Source of the DNA: an uncultured Arenicella sp.
Lineage (GTDB): Bacteria > Pseudomonadota > Gammaproteobacteria > Arenicellales > Arenicellaceae
DNA length: 48,087 bases
Assembly (NCBI GenBank): GCA_947499305.1
Contig: CANMNN010000032.1
Coordinates: 1 to 48,087, forward strand
Direction: 5' to 3'
The translations under genes were made by a program, and so were the position numbers. Of the stretch, positions 9,438 through 16,905 are shown in pieces (position 1 is the stretch's first letter; each line of letters starts with the position of its first letter). The notes beneath the pieces are model-generated. The model did no database searches. It saw only the letters and a list, made by a program, of their open reading frames with translations, and was not told the DNA's origin.

Positions 9438-9457
9438 GCGTATTTTACCGATTATTA

Positions 9458-9475
9458 AGCGATTTCCAAATCGCT
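9458..9475. repeat. Perfect 8-bp inverted repeat between topB and miaB
   Basis: AGCGATTT and AAATCGCT flank a 2-base centre. There is no U tract after it on the minus strand. Together with the hairpin at 9410-9437 it occupies much of the 124-bp topB-miaB gap and may stabilise the topB mRNA end. Confidence 0.4.
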
Positions 9476-9514
9476 AGCGCCGAATTGTTGGTTTTTACTA
9501 AAAGATATGAGCGC

Positions 9515-11494
9515 CTAGGCAGCTTTAGTTGGCTTTTTCGCAGCTTTGCGTCTTCGCTTTCGTCTAAAGTTCGACTTATCACCACGCCCCTTCAGACCTC
9601 TAGGCACTACCTTTTGGCTATCATCTACCATTCGTTGCAATTGAGACTCCAAAGGAGACATCAATGCTTGGTAGTTGCTGGTGCCGTCGTGTATCGCCGA
9701 AAGTTGCGACTCCCAACGCGCGGTTAAGTCAGGCTGGGTAGCCACCTCAGGCAAGGCTTCGATAAGCGAATGACCAGTAGGTGTAGCGTGTATCGTTTTT
9801 GCACTACGCGCTAAAAAGCCCCGTTTGAATAACAGCTCAATAATCCCTGCTCGGGTCGCCTCGGTCCCCAAACCATCGGTATCTCGTAAAACTTGGCGAA
9901 GACTGGGATCGATAACATGTTTACTAATACCCGTCATCGCCGCCAAAAGGCTGGCATCTGTATAGGGCTTTGGTGGACTCGTTTGTTTTTCAAGGACCTC
10001 TGCTTCTAACGATCTCAATAATTGACCATTTTCTAGCGGAGGTATTTTTTGCATGGGCTCATTGTCGTCAGATAATGCGCTCTTAGATGATTCAAGAGCT
10101 TTATTAAAGCCAAACATTACTCGCCAACCGATTGTGACCAACTCTTTAGCTTTGGCTGAAAATTTACCTGATGCAATATTTACCTCAACGTCAACTGCAT
10201 AGAACTCGTGTGCAGGCATAAACTGAGCGAGATAGTTTCGACAGATTAATCGATAGACTTTTTCTTCCGACGCATTTAGGCCTGACGAAAGTTTTCTTAG
10301 AGTTGGGATAATTGCATGGTGCGCACTGACCTTCGAGTCGTTCCAAGCCCTGCTTTTTTGATTGATATTTAAGCTCTTGGATGCCTCACTATTTTCGCCA
10401 AACAAGTTTTCCGAGTTGCCACTGTGCTTCGCATTACTCTGAACCACTTTTATTAAAGCAGGTGCTTGCGAAAAATGCTCTAGCGGTAAATGGCGGCAGT
10501 CTGATCTAGGATAACTTATTAGCTTATGCCGCTCATAAAGCACTTGGCAAATATCAAGCACTTGCTTGGCACTCAAACCAAACGCTTTATTGGCATCGAT
10601 CTGAAGTGCCGACAAGTTGTATGGCAAAGGCGCGCTTTGTTTCTTCAATTGTCGCTTGAGCTTAGATACAACAGCCGGTTTATGGCTGATTCGATTAACC
10701 ACATTCTCAGCCAACGGTTTGCTTAAATTACGACCCTGATCGTCAAGGTAAGCCTGGCACGCCTCACTAGGAAGCCATTTAGCTTTGAACGGCTCGCCGT
10801 TCTCAGTTTGCAAATTTGCCCATACTTGAAAATAGGCTCGACTAACAAAATTGTTGATATCTTGATCTCGTCGAACCACTAGACCGAGCACTGGTGTTTG
10901 AACTCTCCCAACAGACAAAACTCCGCGGTAACCAGCTTTCTGACCTTGCAAGGTATAAGCGCGTGTTAAGTTGATTCCATATAGCCAGTCCGCTCGGGAG
11001 CGGGCCAGCGCGGAAACAGACAGGGAGAGAAACTCACGATTCTGCTTTAGACTCAAGACAGCTCGCTTTACCGCCGCTGCATTTAAATCACTTATCAAGC
11101 AACGCTGTACCGACTCGACTTTTGCCTTGCTAATTTTCGCAAAGTGAATTACCTCGTCAACTAACAGCTGCCCTTCTCTATCAGGGTCACCAGCATGAAC
11201 AAGCTGATCGGCCTGCCTAATAAGCTTGACGACCGTTTTTAATTGTTGGGCGGTTTTCTTTTTAGCATTGAGTTGCCATTTGGGTGGAATGATAGGTAAA
11301 TGCTGATGCGACCATTTTTTAAACGCCGGGTCGTATGCCTCTGGCTCCGCTTGTTCGAGCAAATGGCCAACGCACCAAGTGACCGTATCGCCATTGGCCG
11401 CCACAATCGCCCTCCCTGATTTTCGCAGAGGTTTTGGTAACACATCGGCAATAGCACGACCAAGGCTTGGTTTTTCGGCAATGAATAATCGCAT
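9515..11494 (-). CDS. topB: DNA topoisomerase III
   Basis: Type IA topoisomerase that decatenates and relaxes DNA through a tyrosine-linked break. The Toprim domain opens with MRLFIAEKPSLGRAIADVLP and has HAGDPDREGQLLVDEV. Further marks are SVGRVQTPVLGLV, the active-site tyrosine region LISYPRSDCRHLP, and the late motif LGTEATRAGIIELLF. The C-terminus is a short basic tail (RKRRRKAAKK), with no zinc ribbons. The start is placed at the ATG at 11494, the family N-terminus (660 residues); an in-frame ATG at 11518 adds eight residues and neither has a clear ribosome site. It is divergent from the gene at 11666. Confidence 0.96.
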   Translation of the reverse strand: MRLFIAEKPSLGRAIADVLPKPLRKSGRAIVAANGDTVTWCVGHLLEQAEPEAYDPAFKKWSHQHLPIIPPKWQLNAKKKTAQQLKTVVKLIRQADQLVHAGDPDREGQLLVDEVIHFAKISKAKVESVQRCLISDLNAAAVKRAVLSLKQNREFLSLSVSALARSRADWLYGINLTRAYTLQGQKAGYRGVLSVGRVQTPVLGLVVRRDQDINNFVSRAYFQVWANLQTENGEPFKAKWLPSEACQAYLDDQGRNLSKPLAENVVNRISHKPAVVSKLKRQLKKQSAPLPYNLSALQIDANKAFGLSAKQVLDICQVLYERHKLISYPRSDCRHLPLEHFSQAPALIKVVQSNAKHSGNSENLFGENSEASKSLNINQKSRAWNDSKVSAHHAIIPTLRKLSSGLNASEEKVYRLICRNYLAQFMPAHEFYAVDVEVNIASGKFSAKAKELVTIGWRVMFGFNKALESSKSALSDDNEPMQKIPPLENGQLLRSLEAEVLEKQTSPPKPYTDASLLAAMTGISKHVIDPSLRQVLRDTDGLGTEATRAGIIELLFKRGFLARSAKTIHATPTGHSLIEALPEVATQPDLTARWESQLSAIHDGTSNYQALMSPLESQLQRMVDDSQKVVPRGLKGRGDKSNFRRKRRRKAAKKPTKAA

Positions 11495-11623
11495 GTCTAA
11501 ATTTAACTGTTTTTTCATACAGTATTTCAGATGTGGCCATAAATCAAGAAGTCCTTACAATTTGATCTTTATTTGCAATCGCTTATGCGCGGGCTAACTA
11601 CAGCCTTTATCTCGTTACTCGGC

Positions 11624-11629
11624 TATAAT
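11624..11629 (+). promoter_or_regulatory. Candidate -10 box for the phosphoethanolamine-transferase-like gene
   Basis: A consensus TATAAT lies 37 bp upstream of the ATG at 11666. If it is used, transcription would begin near 11636. That would exclude the TTG and ATG codons at 11573 and 11585 as starts. No good -35 was found. Confidence 0.35.
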
Positions 11630-11665
11630 GGTGCGTTTGAAAATGCCTCCCTACGCCCGAACGAT

Positions 11666-14542
11666 ATGCAGTACAACAAGCAGCGCAAATTGAAAGCCTC
11701 ATTACTTTGGGTGCTTTCAATTCTTTTAGTGTCCTATTTAGGAACCTACAAACTAATCACCAAAACTCACAAAGAGCTTTCTGTCTACACCGACGCTCAA
11801 GTTCAGTATGGCGCGTCAATTGGCATCAACCCGACTAAATATGAACGCCTTGATAACCCTGAGGCCGGGCGCTTTGGGTTTGCCGAACGCGGCGGGCTGG
11901 AATCTAGCACGCGCATATATATTGGCCGCTCAGCCAGTTTGGTTGTTGTAGCGAGGCCAATATATTTACCCAGAGTATGCGACGACTCAGGTCTTAACAA
12001 AGCACATTTAAGAATTAGTAGCCTGCATGTTTTACACAACAAGGTAATGCTTGACGGTCAGGAAAACGAAATACGTTTTCGTGCTTTTAAAGGCGATCGA
12101 GTACTAGTCACGGTCGATAACCCGTCACAACGAGGTTGCGGTGGTGTGTTTTTAGGGCTGTATGAAGAGAACAACTTCTCTCATTTTCCAGCCTTATTTT
12201 TCGTAGCTTGGGCCTTATTCGGCCTCGCTTTGGTCTATCTAAACCTTCCGTTGCATGTCGCGGTTCTGGGGGCTGGATTGAACCTACTACTGCTCTATGT
12301 TAACAAACAGTTAGGGCTTTCAGGATTTGCCGACTTAGCATATACGAGCTATTTGAGCGCTCTGTTCTGCGCTGCGTGGTTGGCGATATTCTCAATTACC
12401 GAAAACAGAATAGTTAGATCCATATTAAGTTTTGCCCTCTTGCTCGTGGTAGTGGCTTTGCCGGTAATCTTTCTAGGCCATGCCCTAGCTTTTGAAGCAC
12501 TTCCCACAGTTGATACCTTTCACGCCATACTCCAATCACACAAGAATCAGATCATCGAATTCTGGATGAAAATTCTTGGCATCGAATACATACTTGCCAC
12601 TCTAGCGGTAATCGTTGCTGTTTCGTTCGGCCTATCGCAACTCGCAAAAGCTCAGGTCAAACGAATACCAGCCTTAGCGATAGCGCTTGGCTTGTTTTTG
12701 TTTGGTGCGGCGAGCCCTTGGAAATTTATCGATGCTAGCCCCATGATACGTATGGCAACATCAGCGGTCAGTAGCTACTTTCATGAATTAGCCGCCTTTC
12801 AAGAACTCGAAAGACAACGAACCAGCAATCCAAATAGCATTGTTGCACAGAGTGATCAACGCGATACAACGCTTGTTGTGATCATTGGAGAGTCGGCTAA
12901 TAAGCACCATATGTCGGCCTATGGATACCCGCGCAAAACAACACCCTACGCAGACACCCTGATCTCCAATGGAGACATGCTGCGATTTGATAGTGCTTAT
13001 TCAAATCATACATATTCAAACCCAACGATCTCTAGAGCGCTAACAGCGGCGAGTAACTACAACGGCAAACCCTGGGTAAGTGAGCCCTCCGCATTAGCCG
13101 TAGCCAACGCGGCTGATATATCCACAACTTGGATCAGCAACAAGCTCAAGTTTGGCCCATGGGATAACGTCATGTCAGTGATCGGGGATGACGCTAGGGA
13201 AACTATTCATATAAATTCCAAGGTTGGGAAAAACTTAGTCAGCAACCGCTTCGATGGCGCTCTGGTGCCCCTGCTTGAGCAAGCGCTAAAATCAACGCAA
13301 AGCCATAAGTTGATCTTCATTCATTTACAAGGAAGCCATGTAGACTATGCGGCGCGCTACCCGCAAACTCATCGAACCTTCCTTACCCCGCCAAATGCTA
13401 AAGACTTTGGCTCAGCCCTAAAAACACCCAACTACTCGGCCAGCGTTGTGAATACTTATGACAACAGCATTCGATACACAGACAGTGTTATGAAGGATGT
13501 TGTTGAGCTGTTAAAAGCTCAGGATAACAAAGTAGCAATGTTGTACTTCTCAGACCATGGCGAAAATGTATTCGGCAGAAAGAGTCATAACGCCGCCCGA
13601 TTTGAGTATGACATGGCGGAAATCCCGCTTATGCTTTGGGCGAATAAAGCCTGGCAAAGTAGTTACGATGTCAAATGGCAAAACCTTAAAGCAAATTTGG
13701 GTGAAGTTTTTACCAACGACCATATTTTTGATTCGGTTTTAGGCCTGAACGATATCGAAACCAGCTATGCAGACGCTAGCAATGATTTGAGCTCTGATAA
13801 GTACAGCCCGGTAACGGCGCCTTCAACTCTGCACGGCAGCAAGCCACTCAATACAGAGCAAAATGGCTCGTACTGGCTGAGCTCAAACTTATCTGCGTTT
13901 GCTCAACAAGGGGCGCCTATGTCGGCTGCACCCGCATACACGCTCGGCCACGCAACACAAATAGCTTCTAGTAGAGTTGGCGCGGTAAGTTTACGAATCG
14001 CGGTAAAGCAAAATGATGGGGCCTTAAACCTCAAGGTCCTGGGCACTGCGAACAATGAGCTAGCCGATATTGCAACTGCATTTGATGCGTTGTCTTATTA
14101 CAATGCAAACGAGGTCATTCTGTCTGTAGCTGAGTTTGACCCGAAGCACTCAGACGATGTTATAGCACTGATAAAGAAGCTAGCATCCGATACGACTCTT
14201 AAGCTCACGACACTGTTCGACCTGCAAAACATTGGCACGATGAATCAGCTAAGAACTCGGGTATCAAGCGGTTTAGATATCAGGGATATAGTTGAGCCGA
14301 ATAACGTACTAGATGCCGTCAAACAGAATAATGACAACGAACTAACTATAGCCTTGTCTGAACAACATTATCGTGTGGTTAAGTCTCTAGAAAAGGTGCT
14401 ACCGAGCTTAATCGTCGACGCGTCGCAAAGTTTGTCGCTTCATAAGAAATCAACCAAATCAGAATTGAAAGGCAAACTCTTTTGGCTAGATAATCAAGTA
14501 AAAACTGTAATCGTCGATTACCAATCGATGTTTGCTGATTAG
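11666..14542 (+). CDS. Phosphoethanolamine-transferase-like sulfatase-fold membrane enzyme with extra C-terminal domain
   Basis: The N-terminal half holds a signal-anchor span (about residues 10-28) and further spans between about 175 and 360. A periplasmic alkaline-phosphatase-fold domain follows, of the kind that transfers phosphoethanolamine to lipid A or glycans. Visible motifs are GESANKHHMSAYGYPR (from 408), the HTYSNPTISRALT segment whose Thr454 is the likely nucleophile, HLQGSHVDY, and the metal motif SDHGE (629-633). About 230 residues after about 725 are not part of that enzyme. They look like a degenerate glycerophosphodiesterase-type barrel, ending in VKTVIVDYQSMF. The frame is open upstream to a TTG at 11573; ATG 11666 is chosen because it directly precedes the first membrane span and follows a -10 box. 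The exact acceptor is unknown. Confidence 0.8.
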   Translation: MQYNKQRKLKASLLWVLSILLVSYLGTYKLITKTHKELSVYTDAQVQYGASIGINPTKYERLDNPEAGRFGFAERGGLESSTRIYIGRSASLVVVARPIYLPRVCDDSGLNKAHLRISSLHVLHNKVMLDGQENEIRFRAFKGDRVLVTVDNPSQRGCGGVFLGLYEENNFSHFPALFFVAWALFGLALVYLNLPLHVAVLGAGLNLLLLYVNKQLGLSGFADLAYTSYLSALFCAAWLAIFSITENRIVRSILSFALLLVVVALPVIFLGHALAFEALPTVDTFHAILQSHKNQIIEFWMKILGIEYILATLAVIVAVSFGLSQLAKAQVKRIPALAIALGLFLFGAASPWKFIDASPMIRMATSAVSSYFHELAAFQELERQRTSNPNSIVAQSDQRDTTLVVIIGESANKHHMSAYGYPRKTTPYADTLISNGDMLRFDSAYSNHTYSNPTISRALTAASNYNGKPWVSEPSALAVANAADISTTWISNKLKFGPWDNVMSVIGDDARETIHINSKVGKNLVSNRFDGALVPLLEQALKSTQSHKLIFIHLQGSHVDYAARYPQTHRTFLTPPNAKDFGSALKTPNYSASVVNTYDNSIRYTDSVMKDVVELLKAQDNKVAMLYFSDHGENVFGRKSHNAARFEYDMAEIPLMLWANKAWQSSYDVKWQNLKANLGEVFTNDHIFDSVLGLNDIETSYADASNDLSSDKYSPVTAPSTLHGSKPLNTEQNGSYWLSSNLSAFAQQGAPMSAAPAYTLGHATQIASSRVGAVSLRIAVKQNDGALNLKVLGTANNELADIATAFDALSYYNANEVILSVAEFDPKHSDDVIALIKKLASDTTLKLTTLFDLQNIGTMNQLRTRVSSGLDIRDIVEPNNVLDAVKQNNDNELTIALSEQHYRVVKSLEKVLPSLIVDASQSLSLHKKSTKSELKGKLFWLDNQVKTVIVDYQSMFAD

Positions 14543-14558
14543 CAAACATCGTGATTTT
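14526..14558 (+). terminator. Stem-loop overlapping the stop codon of the transferase gene
   Basis: CGATGTTTGCT (14526-14536) and AGCAAACATCG (14541-14551) pair perfectly over 11 bp around a 4-base loop that contains part of the TAG stop. TGATTTT follows. It is a plausible but T-poor terminator for the plus-strand gene. Confidence 0.5.
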
Positions 14559-14565
14559 AAGGATA

Positions 14566-14602
14566 GAAAAAAAGACCGACGAGTATCCATACTCGATCGG
14601 CC
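14566..14602 (-). terminator. Rho-independent terminator for the minus-strand gene at 14642
   Basis: Read on the minus strand, the stem GGCCGA/TCGGTC plus CGAGTAT/ATACTCG (one unpaired T) closes a 2-base loop and runs directly into a run of seven or eight T. It lies 40 bp after the stop of the small secreted protein gene. Confidence 0.8.
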
Positions 14603-14641
14603 TAAGAGCAAGATGACTAGACTCCTGCTTAACTGAACTCA

Positions 14642-15259
14642 TTAACTAATCGGGTGTAAAACCGAGTTACTATTGGGCAACCTCTTGCAACTACGTGTCG
14701 GGATATTGCTACCAACAGCAGTGCGCTTTGAACACTTAAAGCGTTGAGCCTTGACTCCAAACTTAGCGATATAGCCATCAACCATATTGTCGATGTAGCC
14801 CTTTTGATCAGCGTTTAATTGCTTGTAAATCATCTTAAACGTCTTAGTTGCCGCCTTCTGCGTTTTCGCTTCTTTCGCGACCCCTAGCCAAGCCATTCCA
14901 CGCTCCGTTGATTGCTTAACATGTTGACCTTGAATATACATACTACCAAGAATTGCTTGTGCGTCTTTCAAACCCCATTGAGATAACTCTGTCACTATGG
15001 GATATGCACTTGCATAGTCTTCGTCTCGATAGTATTCAACTCCTTTGGCGAGGCCTTCATCGAGATCTCGAAGAGACTTATACGACACTTCGCCATTCGG
15101 CGCCGTGATAGACAAGGTCTTTTCGTTGTATTCAACTGATCGCTGCAAAGAAGCATTACTGTCGGTCAATCGCGAATTGCCTATTTGAGCATGCGCCGGG
15201 CTAACGCTCGCGAGGCTTGCCGAAACCACCAGTAAGGATGTAATAATTGAGTGTTTCAT
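14642..15259 (-). CDS. Small secreted protein with a Sel1/TPR-like helical segment
   Basis: The start is placed at the ATG at 15259, with GGAG 10 bp upstream; an in-frame start at 15280 would put seven residues before the signal peptide. The signal peptide MKHSIITSLL...SVSPAHAQ probably ends at AHA-Q (about residue 25). The mature protein (about 180 residues) contains one or two Sel1-like helix pairs: YRDEDYASAYPIVTELSQWGLKDAQAILGSMYIQGQHVKQ, then RGMAWLGVAKEAKT. The C-terminus has two cysteines (FKCSKR, RSCKRL) that may form a disulfide in the periplasm. The specific function is not recognisable. It ends with its own terminator. Confidence 0.75.
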   Translation of the reverse strand: MKHSIITSLLVVSASLASVSPAHAQIGNSRLTDSNASLQRSVEYNEKTLSITAPNGEVSYKSLRDLDEGLAKGVEYYRDEDYASAYPIVTELSQWGLKDAQAILGSMYIQGQHVKQSTERGMAWLGVAKEAKTQKAATKTFKMIYKQLNADQKGYIDNMVDGYIAKFGVKAQRFKCSKRTAVGSNIPTRSCKRLPNSNSVLHPIS

Positions 15260-15620
15260 GTGTAAGTAACTCCGTGTCAAATTTCAATATTTAATTGCTA
15301 CATACTCTTAGATGATCAAATTCAATATTTGGATTCACTTTTTTTAATTTTTTTCTTAAACCCTGAATTAGAGCCAAAATATCCTGTGTTTACAGGGAAA
15401 ACCGAGTTTCAGGATAATGCTCGATCGAAATTAGACTCCACGCAAAAATCAACGTCATTAGCTATAGATGTCTATTTAGCGCCCAATTAAGTCGGCTCGA
15501 GTGTCGCATAGATTCTGATTTGGCCAGCAAGCACAGGCCTGATGGCGTATTGCACGCCGATCGACACTTTGATACGGTTGCTTAACCAATAAGTAACCTG
15601 TAAATGGATTTGACCACGTC
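15260..15620. other. Divergent intergenic region, 361 bp
   Basis: This is the upstream region of both the secreted Sel1-like protein (minus) and the AsmA-like protein (plus). It is AT-rich with T-runs around 15338-15358. I see a small CCTGT/ACAGG inverted repeat near 15383-15396, but no gene and no convincing -35/-10 pair. Confidence 0.5.
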
Positions 15621-16427
15621 ATGAAAAAAATTTTTATCGCATTAGTAGTGTTAATCGCAATCATCGGAACTGGCTTATTTGTTTTAGCTGGCAAGATCGA
15701 TGGCATTATCAAAGACACAATCGAAACTGAGGGCACTGCAGCATTAGGCGCCAAAGTAAGCCTCGAGTCCGTTGTCACAGACCTAAAACAAGGCAGCGCC
15801 ACATTAAGCAAATTAACCATAGCTAACCCTGCAGGATACCAGGCCGCCAACGCAATTGAATTGAGCTCGTTTAGCGCGAGTGTTGATTACGGAAATCGAG
15901 TTATTGAGAACATTGAGATAAATCAACCGGTGATAAATGCAGAGCAAAAAGGCCAGCGTAATAATTTTAAAGACTTACTCGACAACATGCCAAGCGACGA
16001 AACTCAGGAAGCAGAGTCAGAAGCTGACGATACGGTCATTACTATTAAAAAGCTGGCGCTAAGAAAAGCGACGGTTAATCTACTAACCAGCGATTTGAAG
16101 GTTGCGGATCAGGAAATTAACCTTGGCAATAGCAGTTTTGTAATGGATGACTTTGTACTTACAGATCTTAGCGGCACTGCGACGGAAATTTCCGACACTA
16201 TCGTTACTAGCCTAACCGCACACGTTTCAGCGCAAGTGCAAGCGCAAGTAAAGCAGCAGCTCGAAACCTTAGCCAAAGCACGTTTAGCAGAAGTCGCTAA
16301 CGAGAAGATTGAAGAAGCAAAAGCAAAGGCCGAAGAAAAATTAAAGGAAAAGCTGGGTGAAAACTTAGAAGGCGAAGTAGGTGAAAAGCTTAAGGGTTTG
16401 AAGTTTAAGTTTGGAAAAAAAGACTAG
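15621..16427 (+). CDS. Membrane-anchored AsmA-like protein of unknown function
   Basis: One N-terminal membrane anchor (residues 1-25, MKKIFIALVVLIAIIGTGLFVLAG) leads into a periplasmic domain. Its opening (GAKVSLESVVTDLKQGSATLSKLTIANPAGY) matches the beginning of AsmA/DUF748-type domains, which form beta-rich lipid-facing grooves at the envelope. The C-terminal 70 residues are a highly charged helix rich in Ala, Glu and Lys (AEVANEKIEEAKAKAEEKLKEK), a probable coiled coil. Length is 268 residues, far shorter than true AsmA. The ATG at 15621 begins right at the anchor. No close neighbour explains its role. The antisense frame here is a shadow. Confidence 0.75.
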   Translation: MKKIFIALVVLIAIIGTGLFVLAGKIDGIIKDTIETEGTAALGAKVSLESVVTDLKQGSATLSKLTIANPAGYQAANAIELSSFSASVDYGNRVIENIEINQPVINAEQKGQRNNFKDLLDNMPSDETQEAESEADDTVITIKKLALRKATVNLLTSDLKVADQEINLGNSSFVMDDFVLTDLSGTATEISDTIVTSLTAHVSAQVQAQVKQQLETLAKARLAEVANEKIEEAKAKAEEKLKEKLGENLEGEVGEKLKGLKFKFGKKD

Positions 16428-16438
16428 TCGCTTTAACA

Positions 16439-16475
16439 CTCAATATGGCTGTTCAATTCAGTCAGCCATATTGAG
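16439..16475. repeat. Perfect 13-bp inverted repeat after the AsmA-like gene
   Basis: CTCAATATGGCTG (16439-16451) and CAGCCATATTGAG (16463-16475) flank an 11-base loop, 12 bp after the stop. It has no T tract on either side. It may be an mRNA-end hairpin or a protein-binding palindrome. Confidence 0.5.
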
Positions 16476-16663
16476 CATTCGCTTATATTGTGAGTAATTA
16501 ACAAAGCTTAGCGCGCATAGCCACAATTCACAGATCTAGGAAAAATCGAGCTAGCTAAGCATGATCGATTCATGAAAGCAAAATCGCACAAGGTTGGCTT
16601 ACTGGTTTTGTTGTTACCTATGTTATCTACCAAGTTGCCAGCTTTACGGCACAGGGTAGCTCT

Positions 16664-16873
16664 ATGGGAGCTATCTTATTGATCGCTTTCTTAGTGTATT
16701 TAACAACGTACATTGCCGTTGTATTTAGCCTGAGAAACAGTTTAAAAGAAATAATGCGCGAAGGCAGCGGCCATGATTGGGAGTTAATTGGCGTCTTAAC
16801 CTTCTTCTTTTCAGCTATTTATTTTCAATATAAGATTAACGAGTATTTTGATACTCGACGTGTAGGCGGCTAA
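16664..16873 (+). CDS. Small membrane protein with uncertain 5' end
   Basis: From the ATG at 16664 (AGGG 7 bp upstream) the product is 69 residues: one membrane span, a charged loop (RNSLKEIMREGSGHDWE), and a second hydrophobic stretch (LIGVLTFFFSAIYFQ) before a polar tail. The same frame stays open upstream to a stop at 16562. It reads as another convincing membrane span (GWLTGFVVTYVIYQVASF) with no ATG, GTG or TTG before it. Either the gene starts at ATT 16568, or a frameshift separates it from ATG 16561 or 16572, or the ATG at 16664 is real. No family recognised. Confidence 0.5.
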   Translation: MGAILLIAFLVYLTTYIAVVFSLRNSLKEIMREGSGHDWELIGVLTFFFSAIYFQYKINEYFDTRRVGG

Positions 16874-16905
16874 CAGAAAAATAGACTGATCCAACAGGTT
16901 CAAAG

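Noticed and set aside
9254..9727. Plus-strand 157-residue frame across the miaB start and topB end
   Set aside because: It is antisense to two well-supported genes and has no family features.
11666..14542. MCR-type colistin-resistance determinant
   Set aside because: The sulfatase-fold motifs are shared by a wide family. The nucleophile context (NPTISRALT) and the large C-terminal extension do not match MCR/EptA closely, and the locus shows no mobile element.
15476..15850. Minus-strand 124-residue frame overlapping the AsmA-like gene start
   Set aside because: It covers the signal-anchor region of a clear plus-strand gene antisense; no ribosome site or family pattern.
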